A program made the translations under genes and the position numbers. The notes beneath the pieces were generated by a model. The model was not told the origin of the DNA. It searched no databases and saw only the letters and a program-made list of their open reading frames with translations. Shown here piece by piece: positions 42,373 through 52,139 of a stretch of DNA of 56,865 nucleotides; the stretch's first letter is position 1; each line of letters opens with the position of its first letter. Source of the stretch: an uncultured Clostridia bacterium (GTDB lineage Bacteria > Bacillota > Clostridia > Saccharofermentanales > Saccharofermentanaceae); the NCBI GenBank assembly GCA_937876985.1, contig CALEFT010000029.1, positions 1-56,865 on the forward strand. The letters are read 5' to 3'.

Positions 42373-44748
42373 TTACTCGATGTTTGCTGTGTCACTGCTC
42401 TTTATGGTCTTTGTGTATAGAGCTGTGAGGTATGTAACGAGCAGTGTCATTAGTAAGATGATGCCAGGGTAGATTACGAAAATATTGAGAGGATTGATTA
42501 AGTAATCAATAGTCTTTGCTCCCATAATTCCGAAGACTGGTGTCATTATCAAATCGGTTGCCGGAATAGATAAGATTGCGGCTAATGTGACTGCGGCTAG
42601 AGAAACGAATCCGAGGCGAATCACGTGCCACTTGATAATGGCCTTGTCTGTAAATCCGATTGCTTTAAGGATTGCGATCTGGCTCTTTTCGTTGGAGATG
42701 AAGCTACGCTCCATGAGGATTGTTACTAGAGCTACAACGACTAGAGTGATTACGAGGAGTAGATACTGAACTACTTCGAGGGTGTCTACTACTCTTGTGC
42801 AGGATACAACGTACTCTGCTGCGTTCTCGATTGTCTGGTAGTCTGAGAAGCCGGCGATGATATCCTTGCGCGCCTCGATTTCTGCTGCGTCTGGGTCATC
42901 GTAGAAATCTATCTGCACTCCTAGAAACGAAGAGAGTCTTTGCATGTTTCTAGGCGCATCTTCATGTAGTCTTATTACTTCGCCCATCTGGTTCATTGTT
43001 TGGAAATATGCTGTGACAATGCACTCTATCCTGTCGTTTCCTGTATCGAGGATGAAGCTATCTCCGATTTCTAGACCAGTTAGATCTGATATCTGTTGAG
43101 TAATAGCAACCTCGTTAGCAGCTGCTGGCGCTACGCCTTCTAGGAATTCATAAGAGTCAAAGTTAGTGTCTATGCCTTGCGCGAAAGAATACGAGTAAGT
43201 GTTGCCTTCGAATTCAAGTGAATATTTGAAGAATAATTCTTGGCTTGCATTTCCTGGGATGCCTGCATCTTCAAGCTTTTGCTCGAATTCTGACAAGTAA
43301 TTCCTAAATATTTCTTCTCCCTCTGCGCTGGATTCCAATTGCGAAATTCTTTCAAAAGAAGGACCATTATTGTCTCCGATGTATAAATCCGTTTTGGTTG
43401 CAATCGTTGATATGAGTCTGTCACTTCGCATTGTTGCTGTTGTGTTCACAAGCAGTAGCACGAACAACGTGCAAATTCCAAATGACAGCATGATAGTGAT
43501 ATAGCGTTTTGGATTGCTTAATACGTCGTTGAATGCCATAAAGAACTCATTGCGACCTGGGAAATTCTTGATACGAAGAACGCTTTTTTTGCTGTATCTT
43601 TCGCCTGTCTGTCCATTTCTGATGGCGTCAACTGGAGTAGAATTTCTAACCTTGCCGGTGCAGTGATATGCGTAAAGATTAATAACTAATACTACAATTA
43701 CTGCTCCAATGATGTTCATTAGAAGTCCGTTGTCATTACCTATATACATCTTTCTGCTAACGGAATTCATCAGCATCCTTCCAAAAGGAATGCTTAGGAA
43801 GAATCCGAGGATGCCACCGACGATTGACATTGCCAAATACTTAATGATGTATAGACTTCTGATGCGGCGGTTCGATAGACCGATTGCCTTCATTACTCCA
43901 ATCTCTCGGAACTCTTCTGAGATAGTGAAAGTAATTGTGAACTTTAGAACTACGAATGCAACGATGATGAGGCACACACTTAAGATAAGTACGACAAATG
44001 CGAGAATTATCTCCATTACATATGTTGTCTTTATAAGGCTCTTTGTTCCATCGAAAAGCACGCCGTCTATATCCGATATAGATTTTTTAATTTCTTTTGG
44101 GTCATCAGTAATGATAGAAGAAATCTGGATTTGACTTGCACAAAATTCCTCGCTTTCTTGTAGCTCATCAATTTGCTCCTCATTAAGAAGCATACGAACA
44201 TTTCCCATGAAATCTGAACCAAATAGGGCGTCCTTCACATGTCCGCTTACAATCAATTCGAGCTCTATATCGCCTTCAGTGAATGTAATTATGTCGCCTT
44301 CTTCTAGGCCGTTTCTTGATATGAAGTCTCCACCAAAATATACATGGCCTGGTTCTACTTCAGTAATTTCTTCATTATTGATATCGAAGAAATTCATGTT
44401 GACTTCATCGATTGAGTGAATAATTATCGACACATTATTTGATGTTGCCTCTTCGCCAGAAGGAAGTGTGACGCGAGATACATTTGACATGTAGCCATTA
44501 TCTATAGTATAGCTTTCGACTGCCTCATTGGTCTCAAGCATATCCCTAGTAGCGTCCTTGCCTGAAGTGACGAGAATATAGTCACCGATTCCAGCCTTTT
44601 CTAGATAGTAGTCTGTGCCGTTAAGGACTGTTATTACGTTATTTAGTCCGCTCGACACAAAAATCGTAGCAAGAACAACGAACATAAACAAAATTGTGTT
44701 CATCGTCTTCTTTCTTTTCAAATCGTTTCTTAGAATTCGAAGTAGCAT
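42373..44748 (-). CDS. FtsX-like ABC transporter permease
   Basis: 791 residues from ATG 44748, with AAAGGGG upstream; the frame runs 19 codons further without a site. A single TM helix (about 18-40), an outer domain (about 45-225), three TM helices (about 235-360), a second outer domain flanked by an entry helix (about 415-640), and three final TM helices, i.e. the FtsX/MacB layout. REIGVMKAIGLSNRRI and SQIAILKAIGFTDKAII are the paired cytoplasmic loops of the two halves. Works with the ATPase next door. Its order after the kinase supports co-regulation. Confidence 0.9.
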   Translation of the reverse strand: MLLRILRNDLKRKKTMNTILFMFVVLATIFVSSGLNNVITVLNGTDYYLEKAGIGDYILVTSGKDATRDMLETNEAVESYTIDNGYMSNVSRVTLPSGEEATSNNVSIIIHSIDEVNMNFFDINNEEITEVEPGHVYFGGDFISRNGLEEGDIITFTEGDIELELIVSGHVKDALFGSDFMGNVRMLLNEEQIDELQESEEFCASQIQISSIITDDPKEIKKSISDIDGVLFDGTKSLIKTTYVMEIILAFVVLILSVCLIIVAFVVLKFTITFTISEEFREIGVMKAIGLSNRRIRSLYIIKYLAMSIVGGILGFFLSIPFGRMLMNSVSRKMYIGNDNGLLMNIIGAVIVVLVINLYAYHCTGKVRNSTPVDAIRNGQTGERYSKKSVLRIKNFPGRNEFFMAFNDVLSNPKRYITIMLSFGICTLFVLLLVNTTATMRSDRLISTIATKTDLYIGDNNGPSFERISQLESSAEGEEIFRNYLSEFEQKLEDAGIPGNASQELFFKYSLEFEGNTYSYSFAQGIDTNFDSYEFLEGVAPAAANEVAITQQISDLTGLEIGDSFILDTGNDRIECIVTAYFQTMNQMGEVIRLHEDAPRNMQRLSSFLGVQIDFYDDPDAAEIEARKDIIAGFSDYQTIENAAEYVVSCTRVVDTLEVVQYLLLVITLVVVALVTILMERSFISNEKSQIAILKAIGFTDKAIIKWHVIRLGFVSLAAVTLAAILSIPATDLIMTPVFGIMGAKTIDYLINPLNIFVIYPGIILLMTLLVTYLTALYTKTIKSSDTANIE

Positions 44749-44822
44749 TTTTTTACCCCTTTCTCTTGCTGTTGTCCAAATAATACAAGAGAAATTATTA
44801 AACAATCATTAAATGCCTTTTC

Positions 44823-46076
44823 CTATGCCTTTCTAACTACTACAACTGCCTCGAAAAGCCTCCTACAAGCCGCACCATCCTCGCTCTCGTCTTCGCATAT
44901 CCTGCAATACATCTCGCCGTCCATCTTGCGCATCAGGTTCTTGCAAATATATAGACCAAGTCCGTTACCCTTCTGCTTAGTGCTGTTCGTACCACGATAG
45001 AACGAGTCAAAAAGGTTCGGCAGTTCTTCTTGTTTGAGCGTGCAACCAGTATTCGTTACCTTGATTAGCTTACAGTCTTCTTCGTCGGAGAAGGAAATTT
45101 CTATACTTCTGCCATCACCATATTTAATCGCATTCTCGATGATGTTTTGCAGCACCTCGATGAGTCGATTTTTGTCAGCAAGAAGCAGGCAATCGTCGTA
45201 GGCTTCTATCGAGAATTTGGTGTGAATAATGTCGAGCTTTTCGCTATAGAAGATGCGGATATTCTCAATTACGCTCGACAAATATTCCTCGCGCATCTCT
45301 ACTTCAAGGTTAAGGAAGTCTTCACGCGACGCCTTAGTAATCTCGTCTACGTAGCGCTTGATTTCCTGCGTGCTTTTCGAGATGGCAGTGACCGCCTCGT
45401 TCTGCTTCTCCTTCGTGTCGTAAAGGCCCTCCGACAGAGCGCGTGAATATAGCTCTATCGCAGATAGCGGCGTCTTGATGTCGTGCGACAAGGACAAAAT
45501 CAGCTGCTTACGGTCTCGCTGGAATTCCAGCTCCTTCTGGCGGCTATCCTCTAGCTTTTCTCTAAGCATGTCCATACCCCAGAGGAACTTCCCAAAAAAC
45601 TTGTTCTTTTCCTCCTTAATTGGTGTCGCCAAATTTCCCTTCGCTAGTTCCACCGACATATTACTCATCGCTCGAAACGGCGCGAGAATTTTCCTGTCGA
45701 TATATAGACCGGTGCCTATGGTAAAAAGCACCACCAAAACCAACACCACATTCGTGTACAGCCGCGAATTGTCACTTCTTATCGCCTCGTATTCCACTCT
45801 GTATAGCTCGCCACCGGAAGATATGACAACATAGTCGTTGTTGCAGTTAGCTTCTGGATCGAAGGGACTTATCGCGATTATGGTCTCGTAGTCATCTAGC
45901 AAAATCGAGTCGTAGTTTTCTTGCTCGAGCTGCTTTTCGATGCGGGAAGCCTCGACGCGATAGAGTGCGCCCTTGACAGCATTTTGCTCGTCGTACTCGA
46001 AAAGGATATTAACTGCCAAAACAGCCAATATTTCCAGTACAAAAACTACGAACATTATCCTACGAAAATTACTCAA
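44823..46076 (-). CDS. Sensor histidine kinase, HAMP-type
   Basis: 417 residues: TM1 (about 7-26), an outer domain (27-107), TM2 (about 109-127), a HAMP-like region (about 130-175), H-box LSHDIKTPLSA (His198), N-box NIIENAIKYGDG, G-box GNGLGLYICKNLM. The outer domain is about 80 residues and would read the stimulus. It overlaps the regulator gene by 8 bases (46069-46076). Together they probably control the FtsX/ABC genes downstream. Confidence 0.93.
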   Translation of the reverse strand: MSNFRRIMFVVFVLEILAVLAVNILFEYDEQNAVKGALYRVEASRIEKQLEQENYDSILLDDYETIIAISPFDPEANCNNDYVVISSGGELYRVEYEAIRSDNSRLYTNVVLVLVVLFTIGTGLYIDRKILAPFRAMSNMSVELAKGNLATPIKEEKNKFFGKFLWGMDMLREKLEDSRQKELEFQRDRKQLILSLSHDIKTPLSAIELYSRALSEGLYDTKEKQNEAVTAISKSTQEIKRYVDEITKASREDFLNLEVEMREEYLSSVIENIRIFYSEKLDIIHTKFSIEAYDDCLLLADKNRLIEVLQNIIENAIKYGDGRSIEISFSDEEDCKLIKVTNTGCTLKQEELPNLFDSFYRGTNSTKQKGNGLGLYICKNLMRKMDGEMYCRICEDESEDGAACRRLFEAVVVVRKA

Positions 46077-46731
46077 ATCTGTATCCTACTCCCCACTCGG
46101 TGATGATATGCTTTGGCTTCTTCGGATTCTCTTCAATCTTCTCGCGAAGCCACTTGATGTGCACTGTAAGAGTCTGTAGCTCGGAGTCGCTGTCGCTTCC
46201 CCATATACTCTTGAAGATGTACTCCTTCTTTAAGGTTACATTCTTGTTCTCGATAAGGAGCTTTAGCACCTCGAATTCTTTGTCAGTTAGTTCCTTCGAC
46301 ACCCCAGAAACGCGGAGGCTTCTACCTATTGTATCAAGCTCTATGTCACCTTCGACGATTTTCTCCTGCGCATATTTACGCTTAAAGATACCGTGAACCT
46401 TCGCGATTAGAATATCCATGTCATACGGCTTCTCGATATAGTCGTCTGCGCCAAGATATAGTCCCTTGAGTTTATCTTCCTTCTGAGTCTTTGCACTAGC
46501 AATCAGGATATGGGTATTCGATGTTTCTCGAATCTTCGAACAAATTGCGAAGCCGTCTATTCCTGGGAGCATAACATCGAGAATAACGAGCTTTGCTCCA
46601 TACTTCTCATAAATATCGAGGGCCTGCTCACCGTTTGATGCAACGCTGACAACATAATTCTCGCGTCTTAGGAAATCACATAGGACGGTAGATATTTCTT
46701 TATTGTCTTCTACAATCAAAATGTCTAGCAT
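46069..46731 (-). CDS. OmpR/PhoB-family response regulator
   Basis: 220 residues. Receiver domain with EDN at 8-10, phospho-acceptor Asp52 (ILDVMLPGID), conserved Lys in EKPYDMDIL. Winged-helix output domain with the family ending EWGVGYRFE. First gene of a four-gene regulator-kinase-permease-ATPase operon, starting 14 bases from the trmB stop. It may be co-transcribed with trmB. Confidence 0.94.
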   Translation of the reverse strand: MLDILIVEDNKEISTVLCDFLRRENYVVSVASNGEQALDIYEKYGAKLVILDVMLPGIDGFAICSKIRETSNTHILIASAKTQKEDKLKGLYLGADDYIEKPYDMDILIAKVHGIFKRKYAQEKIVEGDIELDTIGRSLRVSGVSKELTDKEFEVLKLLIENKNVTLKKEYIFKSIWGSDSDSELQTLTVHIKWLREKIEENPKKPKHIITEWGVGYRFE

Positions 46732-46745
46732 ATATTGCCCTCTAC

Positions 46746-47393
46746 TTACATCTTAGCGACAACTCTCTTGATGTTGATTCCGTCATCAGCAAATTTCTGT
46801 TCGAACTCTGTTCTAACATTGTCCTTATCGAATTCGCTGTTATGAAGGTCATATGTAACATCCTCCAAAGTAAAACCTGTCTCCTTGAATTCTTCTAGTG
46901 AGAACTCGAACAAGTCATCGTTGTCTGTCTTAAATTCTATTTGAGATCCGTCCTTCAAAATCACGCGATACTTATTAAGGAAATCTCTGTAAGTAAGTCT
47001 TCTCTTTGGCTTGTTTCTTCTGCTCCATGGGTCGGAGAAATTAAGATATATTCTATCTATCTCATTCTCGTCAAAATAATTATCAATCAAATTCGCGTCT
47101 GCATTCAAGAAGAATAGATTAGAAATCTCTTCGTTATGTGCCTTCTCAATCGCAGCGAGAATTACGGAAGTATCTCTCTCAAGAGCAATATAAAGAACAT
47201 CGGGATTCTTTACTGCCATCTCGGTGCAAAACTTGCCCTTACCACATCCAATTTCAAGCCAAATTGGAGCATCCAGCTTAGCACCACAAACCTCGCGCCA
47301 CTTTCCCTTGTTCATCATTGGCATATCAAACCAACGCTCCTTGCAGCGCTCTAGTCTTTCTGGTATATGTCTCTTTGTTCTCATTCTTGCCAT
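46746..47393 (-). CDS. trmB: tRNA (guanine-N7-)-methyltransferase
   Basis: 215 residues, the usual length. Methylates G46 of the tRNA variable loop using S-adenosylmethionine. The SAM loop is LEIGCGKGKFCTEMA, with the later DPWSRRNKPKRRLT (active Asp/Pro-Trp and RNA-contact basic stretch) and EFKTDNDDLFEFS. All TrmB landmarks are present. ATG 47393 begins MARMRTKRHIPERL, a common TrmB start. Confidence 0.95.
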   Translation of the reverse strand: MARMRTKRHIPERLERCKERWFDMPMMNKGKWREVCGAKLDAPIWLEIGCGKGKFCTEMAVKNPDVLYIALERDTSVILAAIEKAHNEEISNLFFLNADANLIDNYFDENEIDRIYLNFSDPWSRRNKPKRRLTYRDFLNKYRVILKDGSQIEFKTDNDDLFEFSLEEFKETGFTLEDVTYDLHNSEFDKDNVRTEFEQKFADDGINIKRVVAKM

Positions 47394-47494
47394 GGGTATT
47401 GTCCTCTAATACTTTATTTGCATGTCTATTATACTCTAATAGGCTGTTTTCGGCACTGAATATTATTCCTGCCATACCTAACCCTCGCTATCAA

Positions 47495-49900
47495 TCAAAC
47501 TAATGTCTCACAAATCCTTACTGTTTCCATAGCATCCTTGCCGTAGAAGCTGCCACCAATTTTGTCGCACACATCTTGGCTTAGAACTGCTCCACCAACA
47601 ATTACTGGCACGTCAAGCTTTGCATCTTTAAGCGCCTCAATCGTCTGCTGCATATATGGAACAGTTGTCGTCATGAGTGCAGATAATCCGACAGCAATTG
47701 GCTTATGCTGCTTTACGCTATCAACAATGACGGATGCCTTTACGTCCTTGCCTAAGTCTATTACTTCGAAGCCGTAGCTTTGGAGGACAACCTTGACAAT
47801 ATTCTTACCGATGTCATGCACATCTGCCTCTACAGTCGCTATCAGAACTGGCCCCTTGGTAGCAGAAGAATCTGTCACAATCTTGTCCTTTATCTTATCG
47901 AAAACAAGCTTCGCACTCTCAGCAGACATCATTAGCTGTGGCAAGAAAAGCTTCTGCGCATCATAATCCTTGCCGACCTTGTCGAGAGCCGGAATAATGT
48001 GTCCTTCTACTATTGCAAGTGGCTGCTCATCGAGCTTTGAGACTGCATCGAGAGCCTTGTTTTTCTGACCCTTTACTATTGCTCTATATAAGTCACTGCC
48101 CTCTAATGAGTCAGTGGAAGAACTAGAAGAAGTAGCATCACTAGAAGCAGTGGACTTCGTCGCATTAGAAGTGGAAACGATGTCGTCTTTATGCTTTTCG
48201 ATATAGGCGATAGAGCCTTCATCTAGGTTGTGCAAAACTTCGAAGGCGTCGATTGCGCTCATGAGTTCCCTGTCGAGTGGGTTTAGAATTGGCATCTTAA
48301 GGCCCTCTTGCATCGCGAGGCAGAGGAAGGTCTTGTTGATGAGTGGGCGGTTTGGCAGGCCGAATGAGACGTTACTTAGTCCAAGGCAAGTGCCAAGTCC
48401 AAGCTCGTTTGTTACGAGACCTACGCACTTTAATGTGTCGAGCACTTCCTTCTGTTGCGCGGAGGCTGTGAGCACAAGAGCGTCGATGATGATTCGCTCC
48501 TTGTTAATGCCGTAGTTTGCCGCCTCGGATACAATGCGCTTCGCGATTTCGAAGCGATCCTTACTACTGCTCGGAATTCCATTCTCGTCGAGGCACAGTC
48601 CTAAGACAACGCCGCCGTACTTTTTGACAATTGGGAGAATATCGCGAAGGACTTCCTCCTTGCCGTTTACCGAGTTGATTAGCGGCACGCCGTTATAGAT
48701 TCGGCACGCTCTCTCTAGAGCCTTCGGATTAGTGCTATCAATCTGAAGCGGACAATCGACAACCTCTTGCAAAAGCAAAATCAAGTTCTCGAGCACCTCC
48801 GCCTCGTCGATTCCAGGAAGGCCTACATTCACGTCGAGAACGTGCGCTCCATTTTCTATCTGCTTCAAGGCTTCGTCGACTAGATATTCATAATTCCCTT
48901 CGAGTATGGCCGCCTTCATTTTTGGCTTGCCGGTAGGATTAAGTCTCTCACCACAAACAACGATTCTCTTATCGATTTGAACACAAGTCATTGTGCCCGT
49001 GACGCGAGTTGCCGAAGGCTTCGGCTCGAAGGAAAGCTTCCTATCTCCAAGAGCCTCAACGGTCTTTCTGATATACTCCGGTGTCGTTCCGCAGCAACCA
49101 CCAAAGCCGCTAATTCCCATGTCGATCATCTTACTCATCACGAGAGAAAAATCATCTGCTGACACGTCATAATATGTCTTCTTGCCATCAAACTTCGGAA
49201 GTCCTGCGTTAGGCTGAACAAGAAGCGGCAATGTGCTGTTTGCTAATATCTCATCTACGATTGGAAGAAGCTCGTTTGGTCCGAGCGAACAGTTAATGCC
49301 CACCATGTCGACACCAAGGCCTTCAACCACCGTAAGCATCTGAAGAGGACTAGCACCAGTAAGCATCTTAAGCGAATCAGTAAAAGTCGCCGACGCGATT
49401 ATTGGCAAGTCTGTATTCTCTTTTACTGCGAGAATCGCCGCCTTCATCTCATACAAATCGGACATCGTCTCAATTATAAATCCATCAACATAATCTCGCG
49501 CAATCCTAACCTGCTCAGCAAAAGCCTCAACTGCCTCCTCGAAGCCGAGGTCACCAAGAGGCTTAAGTAGCTTACCCGTAGACGCCATATCGTAAAGAAT
49601 ATATGCATCCCTATTCGTTCTAGAAATCGCGTTAAGCGCATTATCATATGCCGCCTTAATAATCGCCTCAAGCTCAAAGTCCCCAGTCAGATGGAACTTG
49701 TCACAGCCAAAAGTATTCATCGTAATTACCATAGAACCGGCGTCAAGATATTCACTATGAATCCTCGTAACAATCTCCGGATTAGTAATATTGAGCGACG
49801 CATCCCCAGTCGCAACTTCATATTTCTGAAGCATCGATCCAAATCCGCCGTCGAGCACCAAATATTCTTTACCGATAACCGTTCTAATGTCTTTACGCAT
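47495..49900 (-). CDS. metH: Cobalamin-dependent methionine synthase (without reactivation domain)
   Basis: 801 residues from ATG 49900, with GAGGAAAG upstream. Transfers a methyl group from methyl-tetrahydrofolate to homocysteine through cobalamin. Domains: homocysteine methyltransferase (1-290; GGCCGTTPEYI zinc cysteines), pterin-binding barrel (about 310-575; ERLNPTGKPKMK, NSVNGKEEVL), a Ser/Thr/Ala/Asp-rich linker (about 578-600), then cap and B12-binding domains with the VHDIGKNIVK motif holding the cobalt-ligand His. The C-terminal reactivation domain of full MetH is missing; the activation-type gene at 51522 probably supplies it. No cobalamin or SAM riboswitch was found in the leader. 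Confidence 0.95.
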   Translation of the reverse strand: MRKDIRTVIGKEYLVLDGGFGSMLQKYEVATGDASLNITNPEIVTRIHSEYLDAGSMVITMNTFGCDKFHLTGDFELEAIIKAAYDNALNAISRTNRDAYILYDMASTGKLLKPLGDLGFEEAVEAFAEQVRIARDYVDGFIIETMSDLYEMKAAILAVKENTDLPIIASATFTDSLKMLTGASPLQMLTVVEGLGVDMVGINCSLGPNELLPIVDEILANSTLPLLVQPNAGLPKFDGKKTYYDVSADDFSLVMSKMIDMGISGFGGCCGTTPEYIRKTVEALGDRKLSFEPKPSATRVTGTMTCVQIDKRIVVCGERLNPTGKPKMKAAILEGNYEYLVDEALKQIENGAHVLDVNVGLPGIDEAEVLENLILLLQEVVDCPLQIDSTNPKALERACRIYNGVPLINSVNGKEEVLRDILPIVKKYGGVVLGLCLDENGIPSSSKDRFEIAKRIVSEAANYGINKERIIIDALVLTASAQQKEVLDTLKCVGLVTNELGLGTCLGLSNVSFGLPNRPLINKTFLCLAMQEGLKMPILNPLDRELMSAIDAFEVLHNLDEGSIAYIEKHKDDIVSTSNATKSTASSDATSSSSSTDSLEGSDLYRAIVKGQKNKALDAVSKLDEQPLAIVEGHIIPALDKVGKDYDAQKLFLPQLMMSAESAKLVFDKIKDKIVTDSSATKGPVLIATVEADVHDIGKNIVKVVLQSYGFEVIDLGKDVKASVIVDSVKQHKPIAVGLSALMTTTVPYMQQTIEALKDAKLDVPVIVGGAVLSQDVCDKIGGSFYGKDAMETVRICETLV

Positions 49901-49957
49901 CAATCTTTCCTCACTTTTGTGAATTTTCCCTTTTCGAAAAGCAGCATTCATAATAGC

Positions 49958-51436
49958 TTAAGAAGCCGCCTCCAAATAACTTACATTTCTAATCTCTATT
50001 CCTGCTACTGAACCTAGGTTTCCTAGATTAAATTCGAGGCGAGCATTGTCGTCGCTTACGCCATCCATAGTAAACTCGAATGTATATGTCTGCCAGTTAG
50101 AATCAAGCTCAATCGTCTCGTCCTCTAGGTATCTCACATAACCCGAATCCGGCGCAGTCACTGCAACGATAGCCGATCTAGCCTCATCAGCTCTCGCCTC
50201 AAAGCTAACCACATATGTATAGCCATCTCTTGCTGGCAAGCCTGCATTCACAAGCTGAATAGAATAGTCAACCGTTCCAGCATCATTTGTACTAATCGAG
50301 ATACTTCCTTCCTCATTTACCATGCTGCCGTCGCCGCCTTCTGCCTCGAAGAATTCCCAATTATCATTATAGATATAATTGCCGTCCTCTTGTGGCTCAG
50401 AGAAATAATATTCTGCTTCTGGACGCTCGACATTCTCATCGTAGTAGCCGCGCTGATATACTCTTACATAGTCGACACGCATCTGACTTCTCTCGTCAAA
50501 AGGAGTAGTCTCATCTGGGTCGCCAGGCCAATTTCCACCAACAGCAACGTTCAAAATAATATAGAAATCCTTATTGAAAGGCGCAGGATATGTGCGAGGC
50601 TCAAGCCCCTCTGTTGCAGAGAACCAATCACTTGTAGAACCAATCTCGATATCATCTACAAACCAAGTAATTCTACCTGGCTCCCACTCAACTGCAAACA
50701 CATGATAACTCGAAGCAAAATCCTCTCCCTCTGGCAAGGTGTATGTCACCTGATTCTGATTGTGTGGATTTCCATAATGAATAGTTCCGTGCGTTACATT
50801 TGTCTCATGTCCAACGACTTCCATGATGTCAATCTCACCAGAACGTGGCCAGCCACCATATGGCATGTCAGCTGCAGGCATCATCCAGAACGCAGGAAGG
50901 AAGCCCTGTCCCTCTGGCACCTGAATTCTCGCCTCTACTCGACCATATGTAAACTGCTGATGACGCATAGTATTTATACGACCAGACTCATATGTAACGG
51001 AACCATCTTCGCCCTCTATTCTAATTGGCTGAATAACTAATTCGCCATCTTCTACATATACGGTCTCATCAGATACCACATAAGACTGAAGCTCATTATT
51101 CACCCAACCTGGTCCATGAGTCTCATAATTCCAATTATCTGTATCAAGAGTATCTCCGTCAAAATTCTCTTCCCATACAAGCTGGTATTCTAGCATCTCC
51201 GGAGTAACTTCTATCGTAGTCTCTGGTGTAGTTTCTGGTGTCGTCTCAGGACTTGTCTCTGTAAGCTCTGCATCTTCAGAACTATGGCAGTGACAATATT
51301 GATCATGTTGCTCAAAATCAATTGTCGTAACGCTTTCTACTGGTACCTCTGGTTCCTCTGTCTTCCTTGTCGCATCACAAGAAGCGAAAGTAGCTAGACA
51401 CATCGCCATCAATAATACTGCTGCAACCTTCTTCAT
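49958..51436 (-). CDS. GH16 family endo-beta-glucanase lipoprotein
   Basis: 492 residues from ATG 51436, which follows GGAGGG; an ATG four codons earlier lacks a site. Lipoprotein signal with lipobox FASC (Cys near 20), then a Glu/Thr/Pro-rich spacer with repeated ETTPETTPE. The GH16 catalytic domain (about 85-330) carries the active-site motif GEIDIMEVVG with the two Glu and the Asp between them. A C-terminal beta-sandwich (about 345-490) is CBM4_9-like. Predicted to cleave beta-1,3 or mixed beta-glucans at the cell surface. It lies between metH and its activation gene, which is unexpected. Confidence 0.9.
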   Translation of the reverse strand: MKKVAAVLLMAMCLATFASCDATRKTEEPEVPVESVTTIDFEQHDQYCHCHSSEDAELTETSPETTPETTPETTIEVTPEMLEYQLVWEENFDGDTLDTDNWNYETHGPGWVNNELQSYVVSDETVYVEDGELVIQPIRIEGEDGSVTYESGRINTMRHQQFTYGRVEARIQVPEGQGFLPAFWMMPAADMPYGGWPRSGEIDIMEVVGHETNVTHGTIHYGNPHNQNQVTYTLPEGEDFASSYHVFAVEWEPGRITWFVDDIEIGSTSDWFSATEGLEPRTYPAPFNKDFYIILNVAVGGNWPGDPDETTPFDERSQMRVDYVRVYQRGYYDENVERPEAEYYFSEPQEDGNYIYNDNWEFFEAEGGDGSMVNEEGSISISTNDAGTVDYSIQLVNAGLPARDGYTYVVSFEARADEARSAIVAVTAPDSGYVRYLEDETIELDSNWQTYTFEFTMDGVSDDNARLEFNLGNLGSVAGIEIRNVSYLEAAS

Positions 51437-51521
51437 ACGGCCCTCCATCTCGAACTAATCTGTTCTTTACTTTATTTAATCATTATATTATTTTTCTTGC
51501 TTACTATTTTATATCTTTACA

Positions 51522-52139
51522 TCATTCTACATCATTTGCGCTTGAAGAGGCACAGGCATTAAACCCAACCAAACCCGTAAGCGACTTAAATGGATGCATG
51601 ATGCAATTCTCGTCAAGCTCAATTCTCTCACTAATTCCTCTTACCCTTGAGCAAGTACAGGAAAACAGTTCTCTTTGAAACTCTAGCGGCACGTCTCCAT
51701 ACCCAGGCGCATACCTGAACGTCTCGTTGGCTAATCCAAGCTTTGCCTGATACTGATCAGCTACCTCCTCAATATAACTACTCGCACAAGCATCAAAAAT
51801 CGCACTTTCCGAACTATCCTGCTCCACGAGCTTAGCAATATGCTTATCTACACCCTCGCCAAGCGTTGCGAAAAGCAAACAAAGGCTATCCGAACCCTTT
51901 GTTCGTAATAGCCCCTGTATTGATTTATAGTTCAAATTAAGTGGCGCATCGACATAATAGAGATTTGTCTCTTTGTCGAGCTTAAGCTCTAAGAAAGTGT
52001 GGCAAACCCATGGTCTTGCGTACTTTGTAACATTGTTAAATGTACTTTCGAGCATGCAAATTTGCTCTGCGGTAGGTTCTCCCGTAAAGCCAAGATACTT
52101 AAGTGCTCTCTTGTAGCTTAGCGGGATATCCTTCTCCAT
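51522..52139 (-). CDS. Vitamin B12-dependent methionine synthase activation-like protein
   Basis: 205 residues resembling the stand-alone MetH activation domain: an N-terminal helical part, then RYAPGYGDVPLEFQ, which matches the family's RxxPGYxxxP SAM-contact signature, and a final region with MHPFKSLTGLVGF. In full MetH this domain reductively reactivates oxidised cobalamin. Here it is separate from the truncated MetH at 47495, so a two-protein arrangement is inferred. Its start overlaps the HIT gene stop (TAATG). Confidence 0.87.
   Translation of the reverse strand: MEKDIPLSYKRALKYLGFTGEPTAEQICMLESTFNNVTKYARPWVCHTFLELKLDKETNLYYVDAPLNLNYKSIQGLLRTKGSDSLCLLFATLGEGVDKHIAKLVEQDSSESAIFDACASSYIEEVADQYQAKLGLANETFRYAPGYGDVPLEFQRELFSCTCSRVRGISERIELDENCIMHPFKSLTGLVGFNACASSSANDVE

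Noticed and set aside
49901..49957. A cobalamin or SAM riboswitch before metH
   Set aside because: The gap to the GH16 gene is under 60 bases and shows no conserved riboswitch core.
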